DNA of 64,000 nt, taken from contig DBMR01000001.1 of assembly GCA_002298785.1 (NCBI GenBank), positions 5,949 through 69,948 on the forward strand. Reading direction: 5' to 3'. The position numbers and the translations under genes were made by a program. The notes under the pieces are model-generated. The model made no database searches. It worked only from the letters and a program-made list of their open reading frames with translations, and was not told the DNA's origin. Shown here piece after piece: positions 44,256 to 52,031 of this stretch (position 1 is the stretch's first letter; every line of letters starts with the position of its first letter). The DNA comes from Verrucomicrobia subdivision 3 bacterium UBA693. Its GTDB lineage: Bacteria; Verrucomicrobiota; Verrucomicrobiia; Limisphaerales; UBA8199.

Positions 44256-45425
44256 GTGCGATTACTTTTAACATTATGGGCCTGGTATTGCCTCGGCCTG
44301 GCGGGCCTCGACCACGCCCGCGCTCAAGACGCGGTGCCGTCACCTCTCGCGGGCTACCCCAACTTTTCCGTGGTGACCTACAACGCAAAAGGCAACGGCA
44401 GCACGGATTGGTCCACCAACTCGGCACAGGTCCGGGCCATTGGCCGGCAACTGGCTTTTCTGCTGCCGGACGTCATCGCGTTCAATGAGATCCCGAACAA
44501 TCAGTGGTATCTCATGACCAATTTTGTGGCGGCTTATCTTCCGGGCTATTTCCTGGCGGTTAGTCCTGGCACGGACGGCTATATTCGCAACGCGGTGGCG
44601 AGTAGCTGGCCGCTGCTGGCTTCCCGCAGCCTGCTGGCGGGCTCCGATCTCAATCCCTTCGGCTACAACGGCCGCTTTACCCGGGACCTTTTCCAGGCGC
44701 AACTGGCCGTCACCAATTTCCCACAACCGCTGAACATCTTCGTCGGCCACTTCAAAGCCACCACCAGCACGCCGGTCGATGACGCCCTTAAACGAGGCGC
44801 CGAAGCCAGGTCGGTTTCGAATTTTCTGGTCACCGCCTTCTTAAAAACGAACGCCTTGCAGCCGTACCTGCTCTGCGGCGATCTCAATGAGGATGTGCTC
44901 CGTCCCGAGACCAACCGCTATACCAGCGCGCTGCCGATCCAGACCCTCGTCAGCGCCCCCACCGGCTTGCGGCTCACCACCCCGATCAATCCTTACACCA
45001 GGCAGGATTTTACGCTGTCGATCCGCACCACGCTCAATGTGCGGTTCGATTACGCGCTGCCTTGCGCGCTGCTGTCCTCCAACGTGATCGCCAGCCAGGT
45101 CTTCCGCACCGATCTCCTGACCAACCGCCCCGCAACCCTGCTGGCCGGTGATTCCGCCACCGGATCGGATCATTTGCCCGTCATGCTGGTCTTCAGCCAT
45201 CCTTACGCCCAACCCTTCCGCCTTCTCTCGCTCGCCCACGACGCCGCCCGAACACACCTCGAGTGGGAATCGATCCCGGGCCAATATTACCGCGTGGAAA
45301 GTTCCGCCGATCTCGCCCAATGGTCCATCCTCCAAAACCGGCACCTCGCCTCCACTTACCGCACCGCCTGGGAAACCAACCTGCCGGCGGAGGCCGCCTT
45401 TTTCCGCGTATTGGTTGATCCCTGA
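44256..45425 (+). CDS. Secreted endonuclease/exonuclease/phosphatase-family protein with C-terminal module
   Basis: A 389-residue protein starting at GTG with a signal peptide ('LLLTLWAWYCLGLAGLDHARA'). The core is of the EEP/DNase I fold: 'FSVVTYNAKGNG' with Asn, 'DVIAFNEI' with Glu, 'NIFVGHFKA' with His, 'YLLCGDLNEDVLRP' with Asp-x-Asn and 'ATGSDHLPVMLVF' with the Asp-His pair. All catalytic residues are present, so a phosphodiesterase or nuclease acting on DNA, lipid head groups or inositol phosphates is likely. The last 60 residues ('THLEWESIPGQYYRVESS...FFRVLVDP') are the shared C-terminal module, here with the final aromatic residues kept. Confidence 0.86.
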   Translation: MRLLLTLWAWYCLGLAGLDHARAQDAVPSPLAGYPNFSVVTYNAKGNGSTDWSTNSAQVRAIGRQLAFLLPDVIAFNEIPNNQWYLMTNFVAAYLPGYFLAVSPGTDGYIRNAVASSWPLLASRSLLAGSDLNPFGYNGRFTRDLFQAQLAVTNFPQPLNIFVGHFKATTSTPVDDALKRGAEARSVSNFLVTAFLKTNALQPYLLCGDLNEDVLRPETNRYTSALPIQTLVSAPTGLRLTTPINPYTRQDFTLSIRTTLNVRFDYALPCALLSSNVIASQVFRTDLLTNRPATLLAGDSATGSDHLPVMLVFSHPYAQPFRLLSLAHDAARTHLEWESIPGQYYRVESSADLAQWSILQNRHLASTYRTAWETNLPAEAAFFRVLVDP

Positions 45426-45470
45426 CTGAAACTCGGACGAATCCACCCCGGCTGTAAACTTGGGGGCCGA

Positions 45471-45504
45471 AAAAAACAAACCAGCGCCAAACAGGCCGCT
45501 GGTT
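45471..45504 (-). terminator. Rho-independent terminator for infC
   Basis: On the minus strand AACCAGCG (45504-45497) pairs with CGCTGGTT (45486-45479), followed by TGTTTTTTTC. It lies about 190 bases beyond the infC stop codon. The intervening 45505-45690 has no visible gene. Confidence 0.75.
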
Positions 45505-45690
45505 GCAGGGTTAGTACGAAAGAGAAAACCGAGTGGCGCCGCGCGCCCCGCTTACCTTCCACCCTGTGCGTCGGGTAAGCTGATTATATGATGAACATCA
45601 TTTCAAAAAAGACAATCCGATAAAGTACGGACGCATCCTCCCGGATAACACGTAGTAAATTGCGCCTCGCGGGAAGACCGCGGAACCGAC

Positions 45691-46467
45691 TCAACCCGGC
45701 TTGATCTCCATCTGCGCAAAAGGATTGTTGGTAAAACCGCGCTCTGGACTGGCCGCTTCCGTGGCCGCTGGAAGTCCACGCGCACCCCGATCAATCGCCA
45801 CCGGACGATTGGACACCGCAGGTTGATTTACCTCGGCTTCGTCCGCTTCGTCGTTCTCCGCGTGATTGCCGCCGGAGGCCGGCGCGGCGGATTCGGTCTG
45901 CCGCGGGTTCTTGGCGCGCTTGTTGCGTGGCAGCGGACTGATCATGAGCGTGATGCCGCGTCCGACCAATTTGGGCTGGAAGTCGGGTTGCCCGTAGGGC
46001 GCGACTTCGGTGATAAACTTTTTGATCACCTGGAATCCAAATTCCGTGTGCGCCATTTCGCGGCCGCGGAATTTGAGCGTGATCTTGACCTTCATGTCTT
46101 CGCAGAGGAAGTCGACCCCGTGCTGAATTTTGACCGAGAGATCGTGCGGATCGATTTTGGGGCTGAGCTGGACTTCCTTGACGCGGTTGGCGTGCTGATG
46201 CTTCTTGGATTCCTTTTCCCGCTTGGCCTGCTCGTACCGGAACTTGCCGAAATCGACGAGGCGACAGACCGGCGGGGTGGCGTTGGGAGCGATCTCCACC
46301 AGGTCCACACCGTTCTCGCGCGCCGCCTTGAGAGCATCGCCCAAGGACAGGACACCCAGTTGCTTGCCATCCACGCCGATCACCCGCACTTCGCGGGCAC
46401 GAATCTTCCCGTTAAGCCTGACAAGCGAGGAAGGAGAAGAAGGACGTGCAGGAAAAGGGCGACTCAA
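45691..46467 (-). CDS. infC: Translation initiation factor IF-3
   Basis: A 258-residue protein. Residues 20-181 cover IF-3 N- and C-domains ('VRVIGVDGKQLGVLSLGDALKAARENGVDLVEIAPNATPPVCRLVDFGKFRYEQAKR', 'KEVQLSPKIDPHDLSVKI', 'VKITLKFRGREMAH'). It binds 30S subunits and checks initiator tRNA and start codons. The frame begins with TTG with GAGGGTG upstream; IF-3 genes use non-AUG starts for autoregulation, so this fits. About 77 acidic, Asn/Ala/Pro-rich residues are added at the C-terminus. The usual partners rpmI and rplT are not next to it. A promoter is seen at 46557-46584. Confidence 0.95.
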   Translation of the reverse strand: MSRPFPARPSSPSSLVRLNGKIRAREVRVIGVDGKQLGVLSLGDALKAARENGVDLVEIAPNATPPVCRLVDFGKFRYEQAKREKESKKHQHANRVKEVQLSPKIDPHDLSVKIQHGVDFLCEDMKVKITLKFRGREMAHTEFGFQVIKKFITEVAPYGQPDFQPKLVGRGITLMISPLPRNKRAKNPRQTESAAPASGGNHAENDEADEAEVNQPAVSNRPVAIDRGARGLPAATEAASPERGFTNNPFAQMEIKPG

Positions 46468-46556
46468 GACACCCTCACCGGTTGAAGCTCATTCATGCAG
46501 TATTCTATAGAGCATACAGGCACCACAGTGCCAAAGCATCATTGACTACGGTCAGC

Positions 46557-46584
46557 ACTATAATTGCAACTGCTGCTAATGCAA
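46557..46584 (-). promoter_or_regulatory. Putative sigma-70 promoter for infC
   Basis: On the minus strand TTGCAT (46584-46579), 16-base spacer, TATAGT (46562-46557). The start would be near 46550 and the leader about 80 bases, ahead of the TTG codon at 46467. It lies between the recA terminator and infC, so infC can be transcribed on its own. Confidence 0.55.
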
Positions 46585-46622
46585 GCAAAAAATCGCGACC
46601 CAGCCACCCCAAAAACCAACGA

Positions 46623-46678
46623 GCGGATTGGCCCTGAACGAGCCAATCCGCCGTGGAACCGGGTGGTAAATACCACCC
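46623..46678 (-). terminator. Double-hairpin terminator after recA
   Basis: Two hairpins downstream of recA: 46661-46678 (CCACCC/GGGTGG with loop TAAATA region) and 46623-46651 (10-bp perfect arms GCGGATTGGC/GCCAATCCGC, 9-base loop). On the minus strand the second is followed by TCGTTGGTTTTTGG. This fits an intrinsic terminator between recA and infC. Confidence 0.8.
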
Positions 46679-46688
46679 TGACAATCAT

Positions 46689-47798
46689 TTACGCCGCCGC
46701 TGGCGCTTCCGCGCGCTTCGCCATGATGGCTTCGACTATCTTGGAAGCCAGGGCCGGATTCTCCACCATCGCCTTTTGCGCCGCGTCCTTGCCCTGCCCG
46801 ATCAACTCGCCGTTGAACTGGAGCCATGCCCCCTTCTTATCCACCACCCCGGCCTCGATCCCGACATCCAGGATGCTGCCTTCTTTGTTAATGCCGTGAT
46901 TGTAGATAATGTCGAATTCCGCCTCGGCAAACGGAGGAGCCACCTTGTTCTTCACGATTTTAACTTTGACGTGATTCCCCACCGCGTTACCGGCCGCGTC
47001 TTTCAAAGTGTCTTTGCGGCGGATGTCCATCCGCACGCTCGCGTAGAACTTCAGGGCTTTGCCGCCCGGCGTGGTTTCCGGATTACCAAACATGACGCCA
47101 ACCTTCTCGCGCATCTGGTTGGTAAATACGCAGGTGGTTTTGGCCTTGGCCAGGATCGCCGTAAGCTTTCGCAGCGCCTGGCTCATCAAACGCGCTTGCA
47201 TGCCCATGGTGGCCATCCCCATTTCACCCTCGAGCTCCGCTTTGGGCACCAGCGCCGCCACCGAATCCACAACGATCACATCCAGGGCGTTCGAGCGCGC
47301 CAAAGTCTCGCAGATCGACAGCGCCTCTTCGCCGCTGTCAGGCTGGGAAACCAGCAGGTCTTCCAAATTCACTCCCAACTTCTTTGCGTAAGCCGGATCC
47401 AGCGCGTGTTCCGCGTCGATAAACGCCGCCAGGCCTCCGGCCCTTTGCGCACTGGCAATGACATGCAACATGAGCGTGGTCTTGCCGGAAGATTCAGGAC
47501 CAAAGATCTCCACCACCCGACCCCGGGGAACCCCGCCCACTCCCAGCGCAAGGTCCACCGCCAGCGCCCCAGTCGGAATAACTTCGATCTTCCGCAAGGC
47601 GTGAGCGTCTCCCAGGCGCATGATACTACCTTCACCGTAGGTCTTGGTGATGGTGGAAATCGCGGAATCCAACTCGCGCTGGCGCGCGGCGGCAACCTTG
47701 GCCGCCTCCGCGGTTTTGGTCTCGGCCGCTTTATCGGCAGACTTCTCAATCTTCTCCGGCTTCTCGGTTTTCTCTGGTTTTTCAGCTTTCGGCGGCAT
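46689..47798 (-). CDS. recA: Recombinase RecA
   Basis: A 369-residue RecA. The core begins 'RQRELDSAISTITKTYGEGSIMRLGD', with Walker A GPESSGKT at 100-107, 'DSVAALVPKAE', 'MGMQARLMSQALRKL', the L2 loop region 'FGNPETTPGGKALKFYASVRMDIRR'. It binds single-stranded DNA, carries out strand exchange and triggers SOS autocleavage. The ATG at 47798 gives a Lys/Glu/Pro-rich N-terminal tail of about 36 residues with repeated 'KPEK'. The C-terminus ends in Ala/Pro and lacks the acidic tail of E. coli RecA. A frame extension to 47912 is likely not used. No clear LexA box was seen upstream. Confidence 0.97.
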   Translation of the reverse strand: MPPKAEKPEKTEKPEKIEKSADKAAETKTAEAAKVAAARQRELDSAISTITKTYGEGSIMRLGDAHALRKIEVIPTGALAVDLALGVGGVPRGRVVEIFGPESSGKTTLMLHVIASAQRAGGLAAFIDAEHALDPAYAKKLGVNLEDLLVSQPDSGEEALSICETLARSNALDVIVVDSVAALVPKAELEGEMGMATMGMQARLMSQALRKLTAILAKAKTTCVFTNQMREKVGVMFGNPETTPGGKALKFYASVRMDIRRKDTLKDAAGNAVGNHVKVKIVKNKVAPPFAEAEFDIIYNHGINKEGSILDVGIEAGVVDKKGAWLQFNGELIGQGKDAAQKAMVENPALASKIVEAIMAKRAEAPAAA

Positions 47799-48047
47799 GT
47801 TCGTAATTTTCAATTCTCGGTTACCTGGCAATTGTGTGTCGAGCATACCAAGACTGGCCGTGGCGAAAAGTCTGTTTTCCGACTTTGGCACGCTTGAAAT
47901 GGTCGTCAGCATGGCCCCAGTCTACCTCCCCGGGTGGGACAAAGAGTGTCTGACCAAAAAAAATCTACCGAACCGCCCCACAAAGGAACGGCGGCTCAAA
48001 CCTCGCGTCGATTCAACTCAGTAATCGCACTGACGCCGGAGTGCGGC

Positions 48048-49412
48048 TCAATACTCGCGATCCTTCTTCACCCCGGGTTCGGGCTGCGGATACGCACCGT
48101 TGGCATCCGCGCGAACCGGCGCCGGCGATTGGTCCGTGAATTTGTCGACGTCTGGAGCGAATTCGTGCGGACATTCCAGCATCTCGTCGTAGGTGATCAC
48201 CTGCCCGGTGTGCGCCGCCATACGCCCCATGGAGGTCACGAGGCTCGCAATGGCGCCGCGCTTGGCTTCATTGTACGGCTTGTCCTCCCGGATCGCCTGC
48301 ACCAGGTCGTCCCACTCGAGTTGATACGGATTCGGTTCCGGCTGGGGAAACGCCCAGGTCATGTCCGCCCGCGTGAAGTTGTGTCCCTTGAAGGTGCGGC
48401 AACGTCCCGGGGTATGCACGGCCGTCGAGATGATGGCGGCCCCTTTGGTTCCGTGCCCGTAACTGGCGAACTCATCGTGACACCCGGTCTCCGCCCGCCC
48501 GGTGAAAAGCAGCTTGGTGCCATCCGGATAGGTGTATTCCACCGAGTAATTATCAAAATTTTGATCGACGGAATCGCCCCGGAAATTTCGCCCGCCGTTG
48601 GCATGCGCTTTGACCGGCCACGCACCTTTCATCCAGCAGCACTCGTCGATCTGGTGGATGTTGTAATCGCTGAACAAGCCGCCGCTGGCCCACAAGAAAG
48701 CGTGGAAAGAGCGTATTTGGTGCAGGAGTTCGCTGGTGTCGGCCGAGGGTCGCCGTGCCGTGCCCGAGCGGGCGCCGAGGCGGCAGGCCTGCAACATCAC
48801 CAGGTCCCCGATTTCGCCGTCTTGAATGCGCTTCAACAATTCCTGACGCGCTTTGCAGTGCCGCACCATGAGGCCCACGCCGACTTTAAGGTTCTTCTTC
48901 TCGGATTCCTCGGCCAGTGCCAGCAGCTTCTTCGTGGTCGGAGCGTCCACCGTGATGGGCTTCTCCATGAAAACGTGCAGTCCCTTTTTGATCGCGTAGC
49001 CGAAATGCACCCAGCGAAAGGCCGGAGGTGTGGCAAAGATCGCGATATCACCCGGTTTGAGGCAATCCAGGGCTTTTTGATAACCGTCGAATCCGAGAAA
49101 ACGGCGTTCCGGTGGAACATCCATGCGTTCCCCTACCTGCCGCTTCAAGTTCTCATAGCTGCTATTCAGCTTGTTGGAAAAAACATCCGCCATGGCCACT
49201 AATTTGATCGGGCCGCCCTTGGTGCTGAGGGCCTGCTCGGCGGCGCCGGTGCCACGCCCGCCGCAACCGACTAGCGCCACTTGGATCAGGTCGGATCCTG
49301 CCGCATGCACGCGCGGCAAGGCGATGCCCGCCAAAGCCGAGGCCGCAGCCAGCCGAGTGGAGGTAATGAGAAATTCGCGACGCGAAGATTGGGAACGAAT
49401 GGATTGGCTCAT
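48048..49412 (-). CDS. Tat-exported Gfo/Idh/MocA-family oxidoreductase
   Basis: A 454-residue protein. The twin-arginine leader 'SRREFLITSTRLAAASALAG' is followed by a Rossmann fold ('VALVGCGGRGTGAAEQ', GxGxxG) and 'HVFMEKPITVDA' with the active-site EKP motif, then 'GVGLMVRHCKARQELLKRIQDGEIGD', 'SDYNIHQIDECCW'. Gfo/Idh/MocA enzymes reduce or oxidise sugars and inositols with NAD(P). Exported copies, with cofactor bound before export, are very common in Verrucomicrobiota and Planctomycetes and often act on oligosaccharides. Upstream of it, on the other side, is the epimerase-like gene on the same strand, 39 bases away. Confidence 0.92.
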   Translation of the reverse strand: MSQSIRSQSSRREFLITSTRLAAASALAGIALPRVHAAGSDLIQVALVGCGGRGTGAAEQALSTKGGPIKLVAMADVFSNKLNSSYENLKRQVGERMDVPPERRFLGFDGYQKALDCLKPGDIAIFATPPAFRWVHFGYAIKKGLHVFMEKPITVDAPTTKKLLALAEESEKKNLKVGVGLMVRHCKARQELLKRIQDGEIGDLVMLQACRLGARSGTARRPSADTSELLHQIRSFHAFLWASGGLFSDYNIHQIDECCWMKGAWPVKAHANGGRNFRGDSVDQNFDNYSVEYTYPDGTKLLFTGRAETGCHDEFASYGHGTKGAAIISTAVHTPGRCRTFKGHNFTRADMTWAFPQPEPNPYQLEWDDLVQAIREDKPYNEAKRGAIASLVTSMGRMAAHTGQVITYDEMLECPHEFAPDVDKFTDQSPAPVRADANGAYPQPEPGVKKDREY

Positions 49413-49451
49413 GGCGCCATCATCACCCTACCGCGGCGTGGGCGTCAAAGG

Positions 49452-50741
49452 TTATTTGACAGTTTTGCCGGCCTCGCTCGGGACCCGCTGCGGGAAGGCT
49501 TCGATGAATTTCACCAACCCGCGTACATCATGATAATTGGCTTTCCAATTGTGGGCCTTAGACGGCACTTTGGGAGCCCCTGTGGCCGTCACTGTATCCC
49601 ACCAGATTCCATCCTTGGGACTGGCCTGGTATTTTTGGATAAACTCGACCTGGCTACCCAGCACCCGCAAGTATTCGGGTTTGGGTTGGTGCCGCACCGC
49701 ATCGCTCAATGCCGCCAGCATCTCCGCCTGCACCCACCAGACTTTATCCGTGTTGCCGGCGGGCTCATTACCGACACCACGGTTGTACGTTCCACCCAAC
49801 TGATGGTCGTAACCGTGCGCCAGCGCATGGTCGAGGTGCGCTTCGAAATGGTCCCAGGCCGGGGTGCGGCCGAGCGCCTGCTGAGCGCGAATCATCAGCC
49901 ACGCAAATTCCACGTTGTGACCATAGGACAGTCCCGCGCTAGCCGGGTCGGTCACCGGCTTCCAATCGCGCTGTCGGTGAAACGCGGCTTGCGCCGGGTC
50001 TTTTGGATAAAAATAGCGCATGTTCAGTTCCAGGGATTCCTCGAGCGCCTGACCTACCGCACGATCATGGGTTACGAGATACAGCTCGGTAAAAGCCTCC
50101 ATCAAATGCAGGTGCGTGTTGGCGCTTTTGTAACCCGCCACTTCCACCTGCTGGTTGGCGTCCGGCTTCAGGACGGGTGTCCAGTCGCGCTCGAAGTGCT
50201 CGATCCAGCCGCCATTGGCCGGATCATGAGCGTGGTGTTGCAGGTCCTGGAACAGTTTCATCGCGGCTTTCAATGGCGCCGGATCGCCGCTCGCCCGGTG
50301 GTATTCCACCAAACCGTAAATCACGAAGGATTCACCGTAAACGATCTTGCGTTGATTTGTGGCCTTTCCCTGCCGATCGGTCGTCCAGTAATAGCCACCT
50401 TGCTCACTGTCCCGAAAATGCTTTTCCAAAAACTCATACCCCTGCCGCGCCGCCTGCAAGTATTCCCGCTTTTCACCCCCCAACCGCTTCAGATGCGCGT
50501 GTGAGAATCCCCAAATCATCCGAGCCTGGCTGACGATCTGCTTTTCCTTTGCGCGATTGACCTCCGGAGGATCGGCGAGGAGAAACCCACCCTCCTCTCG
50601 GTCGACTGCAGTCTCGAGCCAGTAGGGCAAAACCGACTGGCTGAGTTGCTTTTGAAAGTCGGCCGAGTAGTCCGTCAGTTCCCTGGCCGTTGCCGCGGCG
50701 TAACCATGGCCGGCGAGCACTAAAGTGAGGAGCAAGCGCAT
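49452..50741 (-). CDS. Secreted N-acylglucosamine 2-epimerase-like (AGE) protein
   Basis: A 429-residue protein with an apparent signal peptide ('MRLLLTLVLAGHGYAAATA') and an (alpha/alpha)6 barrel. Motifs of the AGE family are present: 'WETAVDREEGGF'-like 'LETAVDREEGGFLL', 'QARMIWGFSHAHLKRLG', 'KIVYGESFVIYGLVEYHRASGD', 'NTHLHLMEAFTELY', 'SYGHNVEFAWLMIRAQ', 'WWVQAEMLAALSDAV' and 'GTYNRGVG'; the His residues that act in epimerisation are kept. AGE members epimerise N-acetylglucosamine or cellobiose, or isomerise mannose. The start codon at 50741 gives the signal peptide; the frame stays open to 51554, antisense to the next gene. Same strand as the Gfo/Idh/MocA gene. Confidence 0.85.
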   Translation of the reverse strand: MRLLLTLVLAGHGYAAATARELTDYSADFQKQLSQSVLPYWLETAVDREEGGFLLADPPEVNRAKEKQIVSQARMIWGFSHAHLKRLGGEKREYLQAARQGYEFLEKHFRDSEQGGYYWTTDRQGKATNQRKIVYGESFVIYGLVEYHRASGDPAPLKAAMKLFQDLQHHAHDPANGGWIEHFERDWTPVLKPDANQQVEVAGYKSANTHLHLMEAFTELYLVTHDRAVGQALEESLELNMRYFYPKDPAQAAFHRQRDWKPVTDPASAGLSYGHNVEFAWLMIRAQQALGRTPAWDHFEAHLDHALAHGYDHQLGGTYNRGVGNEPAGNTDKVWWVQAEMLAALSDAVRHQPKPEYLRVLGSQVEFIQKYQASPKDGIWWDTVTATGAPKVPSKAHNWKANYHDVRGLVKFIEAFPQRVPSEAGKTVK

Positions 50742-50785
50742 GGAGGAAAGGTTGTCACCCCACTGTCTCCTTATCAAGGGGGCAG

Positions 50786-50809
50786 TTCTCACTTTCAATA
50801 GTGAGGACT
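50786..50809. repeat. Short inverted repeat with GGACTGA motif
   Basis: CTCACT at about 50787-50792 and AGTGAG at about 50799-50804 form a 6-bp hairpin, extended by GTT/GGAC. The downstream 'AGTGAGGACTGACACC' resembles the repeats at about 29091 and 29180. Confidence 0.4.
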
Positions 50810-50831
50810 GACACCTTAAGATGCGGCCCGG

Positions 50832-51818
50832 ATGAAAATTGCTCAGTTTGGCCTTGGCCCCATCGGCATCGAAACGCTCAAACTCGCCGCCACTAAACCG
50901 TGGATCGAGATCGTCGGCGGGATCGATGTTGATCCGGCCAAACATGGCCGTTCGCTGGCCGAGATCACTGGTTTGACCAATCTCAGCCAGGCCCGCGTTT
51001 ACCGGAGCCTCGATGAACTCCTGCAACAGGCAAGACCGGACATCATCTTTCACACCGCCGTTTCCAAAATCGCGGACGCGGTGGCCCAGGTCGAACCCAT
51101 GGCGCGTGCCGGGATCAGCGTGGTCTCCTCGTGTGAGGAACTGCTGTTTCCCCCACTGCGTGAACCGACGCTCGCCCGGCAACTCGATGCCGTCTGCAAA
51201 CAGCACGGCGCCCGCGTGCTGGGAACCGGTGTCAATCCCGGCTTCGTGATGGACGTCATCCCAGTCTGCCTCACGGGGGTGTGCCGGGAAGTCAGAGAGA
51301 TTCACGTCCAGCGCGTCGTGAATGCCGCCACCCGCCGCGGTCCACTCCAAAAGAAGATCGGGAGCGGCCTGGCTCCGGCGGAGTTCGAGCGGTTGTTCGC
51401 CGAAGGAAAAGCAGGCCATGCGGGCCTCAAAGATTCCGCAGCGCTCATCGGCCATTGCCTGGGCTGGTCGTTCACAGAACTGACAGAAACCTGCCAGGCC
51501 ATGGTGGCAGATCAACCGATTAAGACCGAGCACGTTGAGGTGCAACCCGGTCAATGCTGCGGACTACATCAGCGCGCCGAGGCCAAGGCAAACGGCTACT
51601 TCCGTCTCACGCTCGACCTGAAGATGTATCTGGGCGCACCCAACCCGCACGATGCCTGCCAGGTTGTAGGCGAACCGGGTTTGAACCTCATGCTGGACGG
51701 TGGGGTGGCCGGCGATGCTGCCACTGTCGCCTCGCTGGTGAATGCCGCCCCCAGAATACTCAAAGCCCCCCCGGGATTGTTATTGATGACCGACATCGGC
51801 ACCCCGAGCTTTGCCTGA
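50832..51818 (+). CDS. 2,4-diaminopentanoate dehydrogenase/dihydrodipicolinate reductase-like protein
   Basis: A 328-residue cytoplasmic oxidoreductase. The N-terminal NAD(P)-binding motif 'KIAQFGLGPIGIETLKLAA' precedes 'SLDELLQQARPDIIFHTAVSKIADAVAQ' and 'GISVVSSCEELLFPP', which match the DapB-like family that includes 2,4-diaminopentanoate dehydrogenase of ornithine fermentation. 'VNPGFVMDVIPVCLTGV' near residue 137 is the conserved NPG segment. Since no ornithine pathway gene is nearby, the substrate is unknown; a general amine or amino-acid dehydrogenase role is plausible. Confidence 0.8.
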   Translation: MKIAQFGLGPIGIETLKLAATKPWIEIVGGIDVDPAKHGRSLAEITGLTNLSQARVYRSLDELLQQARPDIIFHTAVSKIADAVAQVEPMARAGISVVSSCEELLFPPLREPTLARQLDAVCKQHGARVLGTGVNPGFVMDVIPVCLTGVCREVREIHVQRVVNAATRRGPLQKKIGSGLAPAEFERLFAEGKAGHAGLKDSAALIGHCLGWSFTELTETCQAMVADQPIKTEHVEVQPGQCCGLHQRAEAKANGYFRLTLDLKMYLGAPNPHDACQVVGEPGLNLMLDGGVAGDAATVASLVNAAPRILKAPPGLLLMTDIGTPSFA

Positions 51819-52031
51819 ATCGCCCGCCATTCGAACCTGTAACTCTCTGGAGCCAGCGGGGTCGCCAGGGACTGGGACAGCCGTCAAACCTTTCCCTAGA
51901 TGGTCATCTGACTGGTTGATTTAAGGCCAAACTAGCCCATATTACCGCCTAACCCTCGGGTGTATCAAACCGGGAATCGGCGGAGGCCGAAGCCACAGGT
52001 CCCACGCCCAGGGCGCCAATCGCCATCATAT

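Noticed and set aside
47799..48047. LexA box upstream of recA
   Set aside because: Neither the gammaproteobacterial CTG-N10-CAG with a good flank, nor GAAC-N4-GTTC of Firmicutes was found; the SOS operator of this group is not known well enough to search by eye.
50742..51554. Upstream extension of the epimerase-like gene by 271 codons
   Set aside because: It is antisense to the diaminopentanoate-dehydrogenase-like gene and gives no homologous sequence. The signal peptide at 50741 sets the start.
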